A stretch of 56,046 nt of DNA, taken from contig JAHHSK010000004.1 in NCBI GenBank assembly GCA_020025255.1, forward strand, positions 1 through 56,046, in the 5' to 3' direction. The stretch is from Ruthenibacterium sp. (lineage in GTDB: Bacteria; Bacillota; Clostridia; Oscillospirales; Ruminococcaceae). A model generated the notes under the pieces. It was not told the DNA's origin. It made no database searches and saw only the letters and a list, made by a program, of their open reading frames with translations. Shown piece by piece: positions 32,816-42,201 of the stretch; within the stretch, counting starts at the first letter, position 1; the number at the start of each line of letters is the position of its first letter. A program made the translations under genes and the position numbers.

Positions 32816-35800
32816 GTGAATTTTGAACCGGAATTTCTGACCGATCCGCAGGTGTTTGCAGTGAATCGTCTGCCGGCCCATGCATCGTTTACCGTGCTGG
32901 ATGCCAATGGCAGTGCACTGGAAAAAAAGCTGGACGGCACATGGAAATTTGATTATGCGAAAACCCCGGACGAGGCGCCGGAGTTTTTTTATAAAGAAGG
33001 ATATGATGTTTCCGGCTGGGACGATATTGTTGTGCCGGGTTACATTCCGATGCAGGGGGAAGGAAAATACGGGCGTCCGCAGTATGTCAACGTGCAGTAC
33101 CCATGGGATGGTGTGGAAAAACCGATTCCACCGCAGATCCCGCAGAAATTTGCACCCGTTGGGAGTTATGTGCGGGAATTTTCAGTTCCGCAGGGCTGGC
33201 ATCACAATGTGTGCATCCGCTTTGAAGGCGTGGAAACGGCATTTGCCGTATGGTGCAATGGGGAATTTATCGGATACAGTGAGGATAGCTTTACCCCCGC
33301 GGAATTTGATCTGACACAGGCGGTCTACCGCGAACGCCCCAATACACTGGCCGTGCGCGTTTACCGTTATTCTTCGGCAAGCTGGCTGGAGGATCAGGAT
33401 TTTTGGCGGATGTTCGGCATTTTCCGAAGTGTTGTTCTTTTTGAAAAGAAAGAAACGCATTTCGATGACGTACGCATCGAAACGGAACTGACCGATGATT
33501 TTTCTGCCGGGATCCTGCGCGCAAAAATCACAGTCGGCGGAAAGCAGAGCGGCAGCATTACGCTGCAGGCCGCCGGCAAAATGGCATCAAGGGCGATTGC
33601 GGGTGCGTGCGTGGTGCTGGAAATCCCGGTGGAAAAGCCGCGCCTATGGAGCGCGGAATCACCGCAGCAGTATTCGTATGAGCTGACGCTGCTGGATGCG
33701 CAGGGCGGCCGACAGGAAATCGTGCGCGGAAAAGCGGGCTTGCGCCGATTCGAGCTGGCGGATGGGGTAATGAAACTCAATGGCAGACGCATCGTATTCA
33801 AGGGCGTAAACCGTCATGAATGGAGCTGCCGTTCGGGGCGCTGCATTTCGCTGGAGGAAATGAAGCAGGATATCGCTGTAATGAAGCAGAACAATATCAA
33901 CGCCGTGCGCACAAGCCATTATCCCAACCGCACAGAATGGTATGATCTCTGTGATGAATACGGCATCTATGTGATCGATGAGACGAATCTTGAAACACAT
34001 GGAACCTGGACAAAGCCGACGCGCGAAGAAATGATTGCCAGTGCGCTGCCGGGGGATCGGCCGGAATGGCTGCCGGCGGTGCTGGACCGAGCAAACAGCA
34101 TGCTGCAGCGGGATAAAAACCACCCGTGCATCCTGATTTGGAGCTGCGGGAACGAAAGCTTTGGCGGAGATAACCTATACGAAATGAGCCGCTTTTTCCG
34201 GGAGAACGATCCGACAAGGCTTGTGCATTACGAGGGGATCTTTGCTGACCGCCGCCGCCCGATGACGAGCGATATGGAAAGCCAGATGTATACGCCGCCC
34301 GATCAGGTGAGGGAATTTGTTATGCTGCATCCCGAAAAACCGTTTATCCTGTGCGAATACATGCATGCAATGGGCACATCCTGCGGGGATATGAAAGCAT
34401 ATACCCGCATGACGGATGAGCTGCGCACCTATCAGGGCGGTTTTGTGTGGGATTTTGTGGATCAGGGAATCGAAGCGGTCGATTGCAAAGGAAACCGATA
34501 TTTTGCATACGGCGGCGACTTTGATGACCGGCCGAGTGATCTGGAATTTGTAGGAAACGGGCTGCTGCTTTCCGATCGCACACCGACACCCAAGCTGTCG
34601 GAAGTGAAAGCATGTTATCAGGATTTTGATTTGTTCCCGGATGAATTGGGAGTGACGCTGAAGAATAAAACGCTGTTTACCAATGCATCGGAGTATGTGC
34701 TGAAAATTGAGCAGCAGCGCAACGGCACCCGCATCAAAACAAGCGAGTGCGTGGTTCTGGCAGAGCCGGGGGAAACGGTGCGGCTGAATCTGCCGTTGAA
34801 GGTGCCGCAGACGCCGGGCGAATATACCATAAATGCATCCCTGTGCCTGCGGGAAGATACTGCATGGGCAAAAAAAGGACATTGTGTGGCATTTGGGCAG
34901 TATTATGTATCGCGCAAAGCGGAAAAAGCTGCATGCACCTTGCCGGTCGAACTGGTGGATGGGGATCAGAACATCGGTGTGCACGGGCAGGATTTCAGCC
35001 TGCTGTTTGCAAAAAAAGCGCGCGGCGGTTCGATCATTTCGTACAAGTGGAAAGGCTGCGAGCTTCTGCGCCGCCCGATCGAACTGAACTTTTGGCGTGC
35101 GCCGACCGATAATGATACGGCATGCGACATGGAGCGCGAACACCTTGCGTTCAAAACAGCGGGTCTGTATGCCCGTCTGCGGGATGTGCGCGCGCAAAAG
35201 GAAGGCGAAGCGGTACACATTCGTGCCCGATATGAACTTGCCGATGGAACGCGCACGAGGGTGGATTACATCATAACCGGTGACGGGCGGGTACAGGCGC
35301 TCCTGAAATGGAAAGGCAAAACCGTGGAAAGCGTGCCGGAATTCGGGCTGATGCTGACACTGCCGCCGGAATACCACCGTGTGACATATTACGGCCTTGG
35401 CCCGGGGGAAAGCTATTCGGATTTCCGGCAGAGTGCGTATCGCGGCACATTCTGCTTTGATGCGCGCACGGCGATGCAGCCGTATTTCAACCCGCAGGAA
35501 AGCGGCGCGCGCATGGGCGTATGTGCCGCAACCGTTACCGATGAAACCGGATTCGGCCTTTGCGTTTCGGGCGAGGAAATCATGCTGAGCGCACTAAGCT
35601 ATACTCCGCATGAAATTGAAAATGCAAAGCATCAGTACGAACTGCCCCCGCAGGTGAAAACTGTGGTGCGTTGTGCAAAGGGGCAGCTGGGCATCGGCGG
35701 CGACAACACCTGGGGGGCAAAGCCGCACGAGCCGTTCCGCTTGAAGCTGCAAAAAAATGATGTGTTCCGCTTTGTGTTCGGCGGAACAGGCGATAAAACA

Positions 35801-35830
35801 GAGAAAAAGGAAAATGGTGAAAACGAATGA
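32816..35830 (+). CDS. lacZ: Beta-galactosidase LacZ, GH2
   Basis: 1004 aa with GTG start, chosen for AAAGGAGG at 32801-32808. Complete LacZ architecture: sugar-binding, Ig-like, TIM barrel, second Ig-like and C-terminal small-chain domain (about 730-990). The acid/base is E447 (SCGNESFGG) and the nucleophile E514 (CEYMHAMG). No signal peptide, so cytoplasmic. Hydrolyses lactose or other beta-galactosides. No permease or regulator gene is adjacent. Its stop overlaps the next start (ATGA). Confidence 0.96.
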   Translation: MNFEPEFLTDPQVFAVNRLPAHASFTVLDANGSALEKKLDGTWKFDYAKTPDEAPEFFYKEGYDVSGWDDIVVPGYIPMQGEGKYGRPQYVNVQYPWDGVEKPIPPQIPQKFAPVGSYVREFSVPQGWHHNVCIRFEGVETAFAVWCNGEFIGYSEDSFTPAEFDLTQAVYRERPNTLAVRVYRYSSASWLEDQDFWRMFGIFRSVVLFEKKETHFDDVRIETELTDDFSAGILRAKITVGGKQSGSITLQAAGKMASRAIAGACVVLEIPVEKPRLWSAESPQQYSYELTLLDAQGGRQEIVRGKAGLRRFELADGVMKLNGRRIVFKGVNRHEWSCRSGRCISLEEMKQDIAVMKQNNINAVRTSHYPNRTEWYDLCDEYGIYVIDETNLETHGTWTKPTREEMIASALPGDRPEWLPAVLDRANSMLQRDKNHPCILIWSCGNESFGGDNLYEMSRFFRENDPTRLVHYEGIFADRRRPMTSDMESQMYTPPDQVREFVMLHPEKPFILCEYMHAMGTSCGDMKAYTRMTDELRTYQGGFVWDFVDQGIEAVDCKGNRYFAYGGDFDDRPSDLEFVGNGLLLSDRTPTPKLSEVKACYQDFDLFPDELGVTLKNKTLFTNASEYVLKIEQQRNGTRIKTSECVVLAEPGETVRLNLPLKVPQTPGEYTINASLCLREDTAWAKKGHCVAFGQYYVSRKAEKAACTLPVELVDGDQNIGVHGQDFSLLFAKKARGGSIISYKWKGCELLRRPIELNFWRAPTDNDTACDMEREHLAFKTAGLYARLRDVRAQKEGEAVHIRARYELADGTRTRVDYIITGDGRVQALLKWKGKTVESVPEFGLMLTLPPEYHRVTYYGLGPGESYSDFRQSAYRGTFCFDARTAMQPYFNPQESGARMGVCAATVTDETGFGLCVSGEEIMLSALSYTPHEIENAKHQYELPPQVKTVVRCAKGQLGIGGDNTWGAKPHEPFRLKLQKNDVFRFVFGGTGDKTEKKENGENE

Positions 35831-36312
35831 AAGGATTCAATCCCCGAGTACTGATTACATTGGCCGTATTGCTGCTGATCCCGTTTGTGCTGCTGCACTT
35901 CGGACGCACCAAGGTGCAGATCAGCGACGATCCGCTCAGTGAGGGAATTGTGGAACGCTGGGGCGCCGCTTTGCCCGCAGGCTTTACCAAGGAATCGGTG
36001 GAGCATATCGAGGACGGCAAGGGATATAATTTCGCAAAGCTGCACTTTGAAGACGAAATTTCGAATATCCTTGCCAAATGGGAAAGCCCGGACGAAACCG
36101 TAAAAAAAGCGTTTGACGAAGTGATCGAGGCTCAGCTGGCGGATGAAGCGACAAGTGCTGAAAATGCCGCTTTCATTGAACAGAACCGGCCGGATTGGAG
36201 CGTGGAATACAAATCATTTATGCTGACGGACGAGGCAAATCCCAATGCGCGCCTTCTTTTATGCTATGATGCGCAGACGCACACGATGATCGTGGCAGAA
36301 GAACAGAAATAA
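35827..36312 (+). CDS. Membrane-anchored protein of unknown function
   Basis: 161 aa. One N-terminal membrane segment (about 8-25) acts as an uncleaved anchor; the remaining 135 residues are soluble, acidic and probably outside the cell, with a helical middle and beta-like ends (WSVEYKSFMLTD, LLLCYDAQTHTMIV). No lipobox and no known motif. ATG 35827 overlaps the lacZ stop by 4 nt, so it is translated from the lacZ mRNA. No function can be assigned. Confidence 0.7.
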   Translation: MKGFNPRVLITLAVLLLIPFVLLHFGRTKVQISDDPLSEGIVERWGAALPAGFTKESVEHIEDGKGYNFAKLHFEDEISNILAKWESPDETVKKAFDEVIEAQLADEATSAENAAFIEQNRPDWSVEYKSFMLTDEANPNARLLLCYDAQTHTMIVAEEQK

Positions 36313-36390
36313 TCGGCATCCAAGAAGGAACGGCCTCGGCAGCAAGCTGCGAAGGCAGATGACCGAAGCAATGCATATCCTGAAACGAAA

Positions 36391-36424
36391 AACGTGAGGC
36401 GAAGAATCCGCCTCACGTTTTTTT
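36391..36424. terminator. Bidirectional terminator, lacZ unit and comM
   Basis: AACGTGAGGCG (36391-36401) pairs with CGCCTCACGTT (36409-36419), followed by T on + and preceded by an A-rich stretch that serves the minus strand. Confidence 0.8.
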
Positions 36425-36458
36425 CAGGATGCGCCCGCCGGAAACGGCGGTGCGAATA

Positions 36459-37988
36459 TTATTTATCATACCAGTATTTGCGATCGAGATTGCGATACTG
36501 CACCGCTTCGCTGACATGGGGTGCTTCGATGTGCTCGCTGTTATCAAGGTCTGCAATCGTGCGGCTTACCTTCAAAATCCGGTCATACGCCCGGGCGGAA
36601 AGCGACATGCGCTCAAACGCGGATTGCAGGATGCGGTCGGCATCCGGCGAAAGACGGCACACGCGGCGCATCATCGAAGCGGGCAGCTGGGCATTGCATC
36701 GGATGCCGGTGCCTTGGTAGCGGCGGCACTGAATATCGCGTGCAGCCAGAACCCGTTTGAGGATCGCGCAGCTGCTTTCACCATCCGCATTGCCGGACAG
36801 ATCGGCGTATTCCACCGGGGCAACCTCTACATGCAGATCAATACGATCCAGCAGCGGCCCGGAAATGCGCTGCAGATACCGTTCAATGGAATAAGGCGTA
36901 CAGGTACATTCGCGTGTGGGATGCCCGAAATATCCGCAGGGGCAGGGGTTCATGGCGGCAACCAGCATAATACGGCATGGAAAAGATGCGCTGCCGGACG
37001 CACGGCTGACCGTTACGATGCCATCCTCCAGCGGCTGGCGCAGAATTTCCAGTACATCGCGGTGGAATTCCGGCAGTTCATCCAGAAACAGTACGCCGTT
37101 GTGCGCCAGGCTCACTTCGCCGGGGCGCGGGATGCTGCCGCCGCCGATCAACCCGGCAGCGCTGACAGAATGGTGGGGAGAACGAAACGGGCGCGTGCGA
37201 AGCAGGCCGGAAGCCTGTGCGCCCGGGCCGGCAACCGAATAGATCTTGGTGGTTTCCACCGCCTCCTCCCGCGTAAGAGGGGGCAGGATCCCCGGCATCC
37301 GGCGCGCAAGCATGGATTTGCCGGTTCCGGGTGAGCCGATCAAAAGAACATTGTGTCCGCCGGCTGCGGCGATTTCCATGGCGCGGCGGGCTTCGTACTG
37401 TCCGCGCACATCAGAAAAATCGGGTACCGTTTCGGCCGCACAGGGAACAAATGGGGTGCTTGGCATCGGCGCGATAGCCGCTTCGCCGCGCAGGTGACGC
37501 ACCGCATCCAGCGCGGTGTGCACCGGATATACACAGATATCCTCTACTGCGGCGGCTTCCTGTGCGTTTTCTGCCGGAACAAACAAGTGCCGTATGCCGT
37601 TTTCGCACGCGGCAAGCGCCATGGGCAGAACGCCGGAAACCCCGCGCACGCTGCCGTCAAGGGAAAGTTCACCGATGAACGCGGTATCGGATGGCGGCAG
37701 TGCAAGCTGACCGGAGGCACACAGCACGGCAAGAAGCACAGGCAGATCGTACACCGGGCCGGTTTTGCGGATATCAGCCGGTGCAAGATTGATCGTGATG
37801 CGGCTGACCGGCCAGGTGAAGGAAAGATTTTTCAATGCGCTGCGCACGCGGTCGGTCGATTCGCGCACAGCATTATCCGGCAGCCCTACAATGGCAAACT
37901 GAGGAAGCCCGCCGCTGATATCGGCTTCCACCGTGACACCGAATCCATTCAGGGCAAAAACGCCCAAGCTGTTGATCCTTGCAAACAT
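36459..37988 (-). CDS. comM: YifB/ComM family Mg-chelatase-like AAA ATPase
   Basis: 509 aa. N-terminal ChlI-type domain (GFGVTVEADISGGLPQFAIVG), then AAA+ core with Walker A GSPGTGKS, FRSPHHSVS, the Walker B FLDELPEF and NPCPCG with a C4-like cysteine set, and a C-terminal domain ending RNLDRKYW. In competent bacteria ComM is a helicase aiding recombination during transformation; in others the role is unclear. The start at 37988 gives MFARINSLGVFALNG as in the family; upstream frame has no conservation. Divergent from pgm. Confidence 0.93.
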   Translation of the reverse strand: MFARINSLGVFALNGFGVTVEADISGGLPQFAIVGLPDNAVRESTDRVRSALKNLSFTWPVSRITINLAPADIRKTGPVYDLPVLLAVLCASGQLALPPSDTAFIGELSLDGSVRGVSGVLPMALAACENGIRHLFVPAENAQEAAAVEDICVYPVHTALDAVRHLRGEAAIAPMPSTPFVPCAAETVPDFSDVRGQYEARRAMEIAAAGGHNVLLIGSPGTGKSMLARRMPGILPPLTREEAVETTKIYSVAGPGAQASGLLRTRPFRSPHHSVSAAGLIGGGSIPRPGEVSLAHNGVLFLDELPEFHRDVLEILRQPLEDGIVTVSRASGSASFPCRIMLVAAMNPCPCGYFGHPTRECTCTPYSIERYLQRISGPLLDRIDLHVEVAPVEYADLSGNADGESSCAILKRVLAARDIQCRRYQGTGIRCNAQLPASMMRRVCRLSPDADRILQSAFERMSLSARAYDRILKVSRTIADLDNSEHIEAPHVSEAVQYRNLDRKYWYDK

Positions 37989-38057
37989 GGTAACATGATG
38001 TTCCTCTCTGTGGGATTTTGGGGAAAAGGGGATTTTTTTGCGGAACGATGTGCTTTC

Positions 38058-38086
38058 AGTATAGCCTGTAACGCGTTTTTCCACAA
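38058..38086 (-). promoter_or_regulatory. comM promoter
   Basis: On the minus strand: TTGTGG (38086-38081), 17 bp, TATACT (38063-38058). Confidence 0.65.
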
Positions 38087-38093
38087 GAGTGAA

Positions 38094-38122
38094 TTGACAG
38101 GAATCGGTACAGGGCTTATTAT
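38094..38122 (+). promoter_or_regulatory. Phosphoglucomutase promoter
   Basis: TTGACA (38094-38099), 17 bp, TATTAT (38117-38122). Its -35 is 7 bp from that of comM on the other strand. Confidence 0.75.
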
Positions 38123-38182
38123 AAAGATAAAGGACAGCGCACACATCCGAGATGCGCAAAAGAATATAGGGGGGTCTTATCC

Positions 38183-39895
38183 ATGTATCAACAGGAATAT
38201 GAACGGTGGCTTGCTGCCGAGCTGGATGATAAGGATCTGAAGCCGGAACTCATCAGCATTCAGGGCATTGAGGCAGAAATCAAAGATCGCTTTGCAGTTG
38301 AGCTGGAATTCGGCACAGCCGGTCTGCGCGGTGTTCTGGGTGCCGGTACCAACCGTATGAACATCTATACTGTGCGCAAGGCAACGCAGGGTCTTGCCAA
38401 TTATCTGAACCGCACGCAGGGCGAAAAGAATGTTGCCATTTCCTATGACAGCCGCATCAAGAGCGATGTGTTCGCACAGGAAGCGGCGAGGGTCTTGGCG
38501 GCAAACGGGATCCGTGTCCATATCTATCGTGAACTGATGCCCGTTCCGGCACTGAGCTTTGCCACGCGTCAGCTCAAGTGCGATGCGGGCATCATGGTGA
38601 CGGCGAGCCATAATCCTGCAAAATACAATGGATACAAGGCGTACGGCGCCGATGGATGCCAGATGACGAGCGAAGCGGCGGATGCAGTGTATGCCGAAAT
38701 GCAGACGCTGGATATCTTCCGTGATATTCGCCTGTGCGATTTTGAGCAGGCGGTCGCACAGGGCAAAATCGTCTATATCGGGCAGGATACGATCGAACAG
38801 CTTTATGAAAATATCAAAGCGCGCAGCGTGCGGCCGGGGCTGTGCCAATCAGCCGGGCTGAAGCTTGTGTATTCGCCGCTCAATGGTTCCGGGCTGGTGC
38901 CGGTGATGCGGGTGCTGAAGGATATCGGGATAACGGATATTACCGTGGTGCCCGAACAGGAAAAGCCGGACGGCAATTTCCCGACCTGCCCGTATCCGAA
39001 CCCGGAAATCCGTGAAGCATTGGCACTGGGGTTGGAGCTTGCAGAAAAAAACGGTGCGGATCTGATGCTGGCAACCGACCCGGATGCCGACCGCGTGGGC
39101 ATCGCCGTGCGCTGCAAGGACGGCAGCTATCAGCTGCTTTCCGGCAATGAAGTCGGGGTGCTGCTGCTGGATTACATCTGCAAAGGACGCATTGAAAACG
39201 GAACCATGCCGGAGCATCCGGTGTGCGTGAAATCGATCGTTTCCACACCGCTTGCCGATGTGGTGGCAGCACACTATGGTGTGGAATGCCGCAATGTGCT
39301 GACGGGATTCAAGTGGATCGGTGATCAGATCGCAAAGCTGGAAGCGCAAGGGCAGGAGGATCGCTTTATTTTCGGCTTCGAGGAAAGCTATGGCTACCTT
39401 TCGGGCAGCTATGTGCGCGATAAGGATGCGGTAGTCGGTTCCATGCTGATTTGTGAAATGGCGGCATATTACCGCAGCATCGGATCTTCCATTAAGGAAG
39501 AGTTGGAACGGATCTATCGGGAGCATGGGCGTTATCTGAACAAAGTAAACAGCTATGAATTCCCGGGTCTTTCCGGAATGGAGACAATGGCCGGCATCAT
39601 GGCACGCCTGCGTGAAAATCCCCCCGCGGATTTTGCAGGATACAAAGTCGTTTCGGTATCGGATTATAAAGCCGGTGTAAAAACGGATTCGGCAACCGGC
39701 AAAACGCAAGCGATCGATTTGCCCCAAGCCGATGTGCTGATTTATGCGCTGGAGGGCGGTGCAAGCGTTGTGGTGCGCCCCTCCGGCACGGAACCGAAGA
39801 TCAAAACATACTTTACGACATTGGGGCAGGATCTGGAGCAGGCACAGGCGCAGCAGAAAGCGCTGGCCGATGCCGTGGAGCCGCTGCTGAAATAA
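38183..39895 (+). CDS. pgcA: Alpha-phosphoglucomutase (PgcA-like)
   Basis: 570 aa. Phosphohexomutase with phosphoserine loop TASHNPAKYNGYK (S142), metal loop DPDADRVG, sugar-binding GFEESYGYLSGSYVRDKD and phosphate-binding RPSGTEPKIK near the C terminus. N-terminal ELEFGTAGLRG is typical of the type that interconverts glucose-1- and glucose-6-phosphate (alternatively mannose phosphates). Feeds UDP-glucose and glycogen synthesis. Own promoter; next gene is rpmE. Confidence 0.93.
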   Translation: MYQQEYERWLAAELDDKDLKPELISIQGIEAEIKDRFAVELEFGTAGLRGVLGAGTNRMNIYTVRKATQGLANYLNRTQGEKNVAISYDSRIKSDVFAQEAARVLAANGIRVHIYRELMPVPALSFATRQLKCDAGIMVTASHNPAKYNGYKAYGADGCQMTSEAADAVYAEMQTLDIFRDIRLCDFEQAVAQGKIVYIGQDTIEQLYENIKARSVRPGLCQSAGLKLVYSPLNGSGLVPVMRVLKDIGITDITVVPEQEKPDGNFPTCPYPNPEIREALALGLELAEKNGADLMLATDPDADRVGIAVRCKDGSYQLLSGNEVGVLLLDYICKGRIENGTMPEHPVCVKSIVSTPLADVVAAHYGVECRNVLTGFKWIGDQIAKLEAQGQEDRFIFGFEESYGYLSGSYVRDKDAVVGSMLICEMAAYYRSIGSSIKEELERIYREHGRYLNKVNSYEFPGLSGMETMAGIMARLRENPPADFAGYKVVSVSDYKAGVKTDSATGKTQAIDLPQADVLIYALEGGASVVVRPSGTEPKIKTYFTTLGQDLEQAQAQQKALADAVEPLLK

Positions 39896-39917
39896 GAATA
39901 AATGCAGCAAAAAATAC

Positions 39918-39946
39918 TTGCATTGATGCAAAAAACGTGGTAAAAT
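39918..39946 (+). promoter_or_regulatory. rpmE promoter
   Basis: TTGCAT (39918-39923), 17 bp, TAAAAT (39941-39946) with TGG before it (extended -10). Confidence 0.7.
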
Positions 39947-39954
39947 ACTATAGC

Positions 39955-40075
39955 AATCGTTCCGATGGCTGCTCCGTGCGCACAGGATGGCGCACGCTGG
40001 TAGCCTCCAAATGAAGGTTGTGATGAGCAGCATGTATTGAGCATGGGCTCCCTGAAGTCATAAACCAGAAAGAGG
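39955..40075 (+). promoter_or_regulatory. Structured rpmE leader, probable L31 autoregulatory leader
   Basis: GGCT (39967-39970) pairs with AGCC (40002-40005), enclosing GTGCGC (39976-39981) with GCGCAC (39990-39995). A leader of about 130 nt is long for one small gene. Firmicutes L31 leaders are a known class of ribosomal protein leader; I infer membership from position and hairpins without a covariance match. Confidence 0.45.
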
Positions 40076-40083
40076 TGAAACTA

Positions 40084-40287
40084 ATGAAAGAGGGCATCCA
40101 TCCGAAGTATGAGGAAACTGTGATCACCTGCGCATGCGGCAACGTGATCAACACCCGTTCCACAAAGAAGGAAATCCACGTCGAAGTTTGCAGCAAATGC
40201 CATCCGTTCTACACGGGTAAGCAGAAGCTGGTCGATACCGGCGGACGCGTTGATCGCTTCAAAAAGCGTTTCAATCTGGATGACTAA
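40084..40287 (+). CDS. rpmE: 50S ribosomal protein L31, zinc form
   Basis: 67 aa. Zinc ligands C16, C18, C36 and C39 are all present (CAC and CSKC), so this is the C+ form, usually made when zinc is ample. ATG 40084 follows AGAGGTG (40070-40076); an in-frame GTG at 40075 is part of that Shine-Dalgarno. Single gene between a structured leader and a terminator. Confidence 0.96.
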   Translation: MKEGIHPKYEETVITCACGNVINTRSTKKEIHVEVCSKCHPFYTGKQKLVDTGGRVDRFKKRFNLDD

Positions 40288-40302
40288 TAAAGTTTTCCTT
40301 GC

Positions 40303-40336
40303 AAAGGGCGGTTTGAATGAACCGCCCTTTGTTTTT
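40303..40336 (+). terminator. rpmE terminator
   Basis: AAAGGGCGGTT (40303-40313) pairs with AACCGCCCTTT (40320-40330), T-rich tail after. Confidence 0.85.
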
Positions 40337-40423
40337 ATATGAAAAATGCCGTGCCGGAATGAGCAGAGCGCATTGTGTTATGCGTATGCCGATACGGCAT
40401 TTGCAAAAAAGGGAGGGTGTACG

Positions 40424-41044
40424 GTGGAAGCGTATAAAACGATCCAGGGTGTTTCAACAGCCCGCATTGAAGAGAAAAAATCGGAATTTATTTCCCATGC
40501 GGCGTTTGCGGATACAGAAGAAAAGGCACTTGCTTTTTTGAACGGGATCCGGGCCGAGCATCGCACGGCAAATCACAATGTGTATGCATACGTTCTGCGT
40601 GACGGCGCGCGCACGCGCTATTCCGACGATGGCGAACCGGCGAAAACATCGGGGCTGCCCACGCTGGAAGTGATCCGCCATGCAGGGCTGGTAGACTGCA
40701 TTGTGGTGACGACGCGCTATTTCGGCGGCACGCTGCTGGGAACCGGTGGACTGGTGCGCGCTTATACGGCGGCTGCCTGTGCGGTGCTGGATGCGGCAAA
40801 GATCGTAACGGTGCAAGTGTGTGTAAAGGGCAGCCTTTGCGTCGAATATCCGCTTTATGAAATGGCGAATAAGCTTATCGCGGAATCGGGCGCACAGCTG
40901 CAGGAAGCGGAATTTTCCGATAAAGTGCGAATCCCGTTTGTGATGCTGGAAAGCGGGCGCGATGAACTGGCGTATAAGCTTCGGGAATTGTGCCGCGGCA
41001 AGGAGGATCTGGCCTTTTCCGACCCGTATTTTGCACCGTTTTAA
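40424..41044 (+). CDS. YigZ/IMPACT family protein
   Basis: 206 aa from GTG 40424 (GGGAGGG at 40411-40417). N-terminal UPF0029/Impact domain with YAYVLRDGARTRYSDDGEPAKTSGLP and RYFGGTLLGTGGLVRAYTAAA; C-terminal DUF1949-like ferredoxin-fold domain. The family is annotated as a possible translation regulator or proline dipeptidase; the bacterial role is unsettled. No close partner gene. Confidence 0.88.
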   Translation: MEAYKTIQGVSTARIEEKKSEFISHAAFADTEEKALAFLNGIRAEHRTANHNVYAYVLRDGARTRYSDDGEPAKTSGLPTLEVIRHAGLVDCIVVTTRYFGGTLLGTGGLVRAYTAAACAVLDAAKIVTVQVCVKGSLCVEYPLYEMANKLIAESGAQLQEAEFSDKVRIPFVMLESGRDELAYKLRELCRGKEDLAFSDPYFAPF

Positions 41045-41172
41045 AAATTTTTTGAAAAAAATAGAGGGGAAACGCCCGACTGTGTCGTATAGTGTATATG
41101 ACAGCACTTTTAATTCCCGAACGCGGATGTTCTGCCCAAGGGCAGAGCACTGTGGAAAAAGGAGGGTGTTTT

Positions 41173-42180
41173 ATGACGGTACGCGAACAAACGCAGGAAA
41201 TCGAACACAAGATCCTTTCGCCGTATGCATCGTTCAGCGATGAAAGCAAAGGCCGGGCACGACCGGAAGAACCCTGCCCGCTGCGCACCTGCTATCAAAG
41301 GGACCGCGATCGTGTGATCCACTGCAAGGCGTTTCGCCGGTTAAAGCAGAAAACACAGGTGTTCCTTTCGCCGGAAGGGGATCATTACCGCACCAGGCTG
41401 ACCCATACGCTGGAAGTCAGCCAGATTGCCCGGACGATTGCGCGGGCGCTGCGGCTGAACGAAGACCTGACCGAAGCGATCGCCCTTGCGCATGATTTGG
41501 GGCATACGCCGTTCGGGCATGCAGGGGAACATGCGCTCAACCGCCTTTGCCCGGGAGGATTCCGTCATTATGAGCAAAGCGTGCGGGTGCTGGACCGATT
41601 GGAAAAAGAAGGACAGGGCTTGAATCTTTCCTGGGAGGTGCGCAACGGCGTAGTGACGCACACGCGCGGCGAATGGGCGCATACGCCGGAAGGCAGGGTC
41701 GTGCGCTACGCCGACCGCATTGCGTATATGAACCATGATATCGAAGATGCCACCGCAGCCGGGGTTCTGCGCGTGGATGAGATCCCGCGGGAAATCAGCT
41801 TGGTGCTGGGCGATACAAAATCGAAGCGAATCACCACGCTGATCACCGCTGTGGTGGAGCATGGCGCACAGGAGATCGGAATGGATTCGGAACATCTTGC
41901 CGCCTACGAGGCACTGCACGATTTTATGTACAGTACGGTATATGTGGATAAAACCGCAAAAAAAGAAGAGGCAAAGGTGGAAAATCTGATTGCGGAGCTG
42001 TACGGATACTTTCATGAAAATCCCACCCATATGCCGCAGGCATTTCTGTATATCATGTGGGAAGAAGGGCTCGACCGCGCGGTGACGGATTATATTTCCG
42101 GCATGAGCGATGAATATGCGACCCGAATGTTTGAAACACTGTTTGTACCGCAGAAATGGAATATCCGATCCAAGGAATGA
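41173..42180 (+). CDS. dgt: dGTPase-like HD phosphohydrolase
   Basis: 335 aa. HD metal ligands lie in RLTHTLEVSQIA and LAHDLGHTPFGHAGE, with a further aspartate in RYADRIAYMNHD. Typical of type 2 dGTP triphosphohydrolase-like proteins that sit before dnaG-rpoD in Clostridia, as here. Likely trims dNTP pools; direct activity of this subgroup on dGTP is not assured. AAAGGAGGG precedes ATG 41173. dnaG starts 21 bp later. Confidence 0.9.
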   Translation: MTVREQTQEIEHKILSPYASFSDESKGRARPEEPCPLRTCYQRDRDRVIHCKAFRRLKQKTQVFLSPEGDHYRTRLTHTLEVSQIARTIARALRLNEDLTEAIALAHDLGHTPFGHAGEHALNRLCPGGFRHYEQSVRVLDRLEKEGQGLNLSWEVRNGVVTHTRGEWAHTPEGRVVRYADRIAYMNHDIEDATAAGVLRVDEIPREISLVLGDTKSKRITTLITAVVEHGAQEIGMDSEHLAAYEALHDFMYSTVYVDKTAKKEEAKVENLIAELYGYFHENPTHMPQAFLYIMWEEGLDRAVTDYISGMSDEYATRMFETLFVPQKWNIRSKE

Positions 42181-42201
42181 TGCAGAAAGGGGAAAGACGC
42201 G

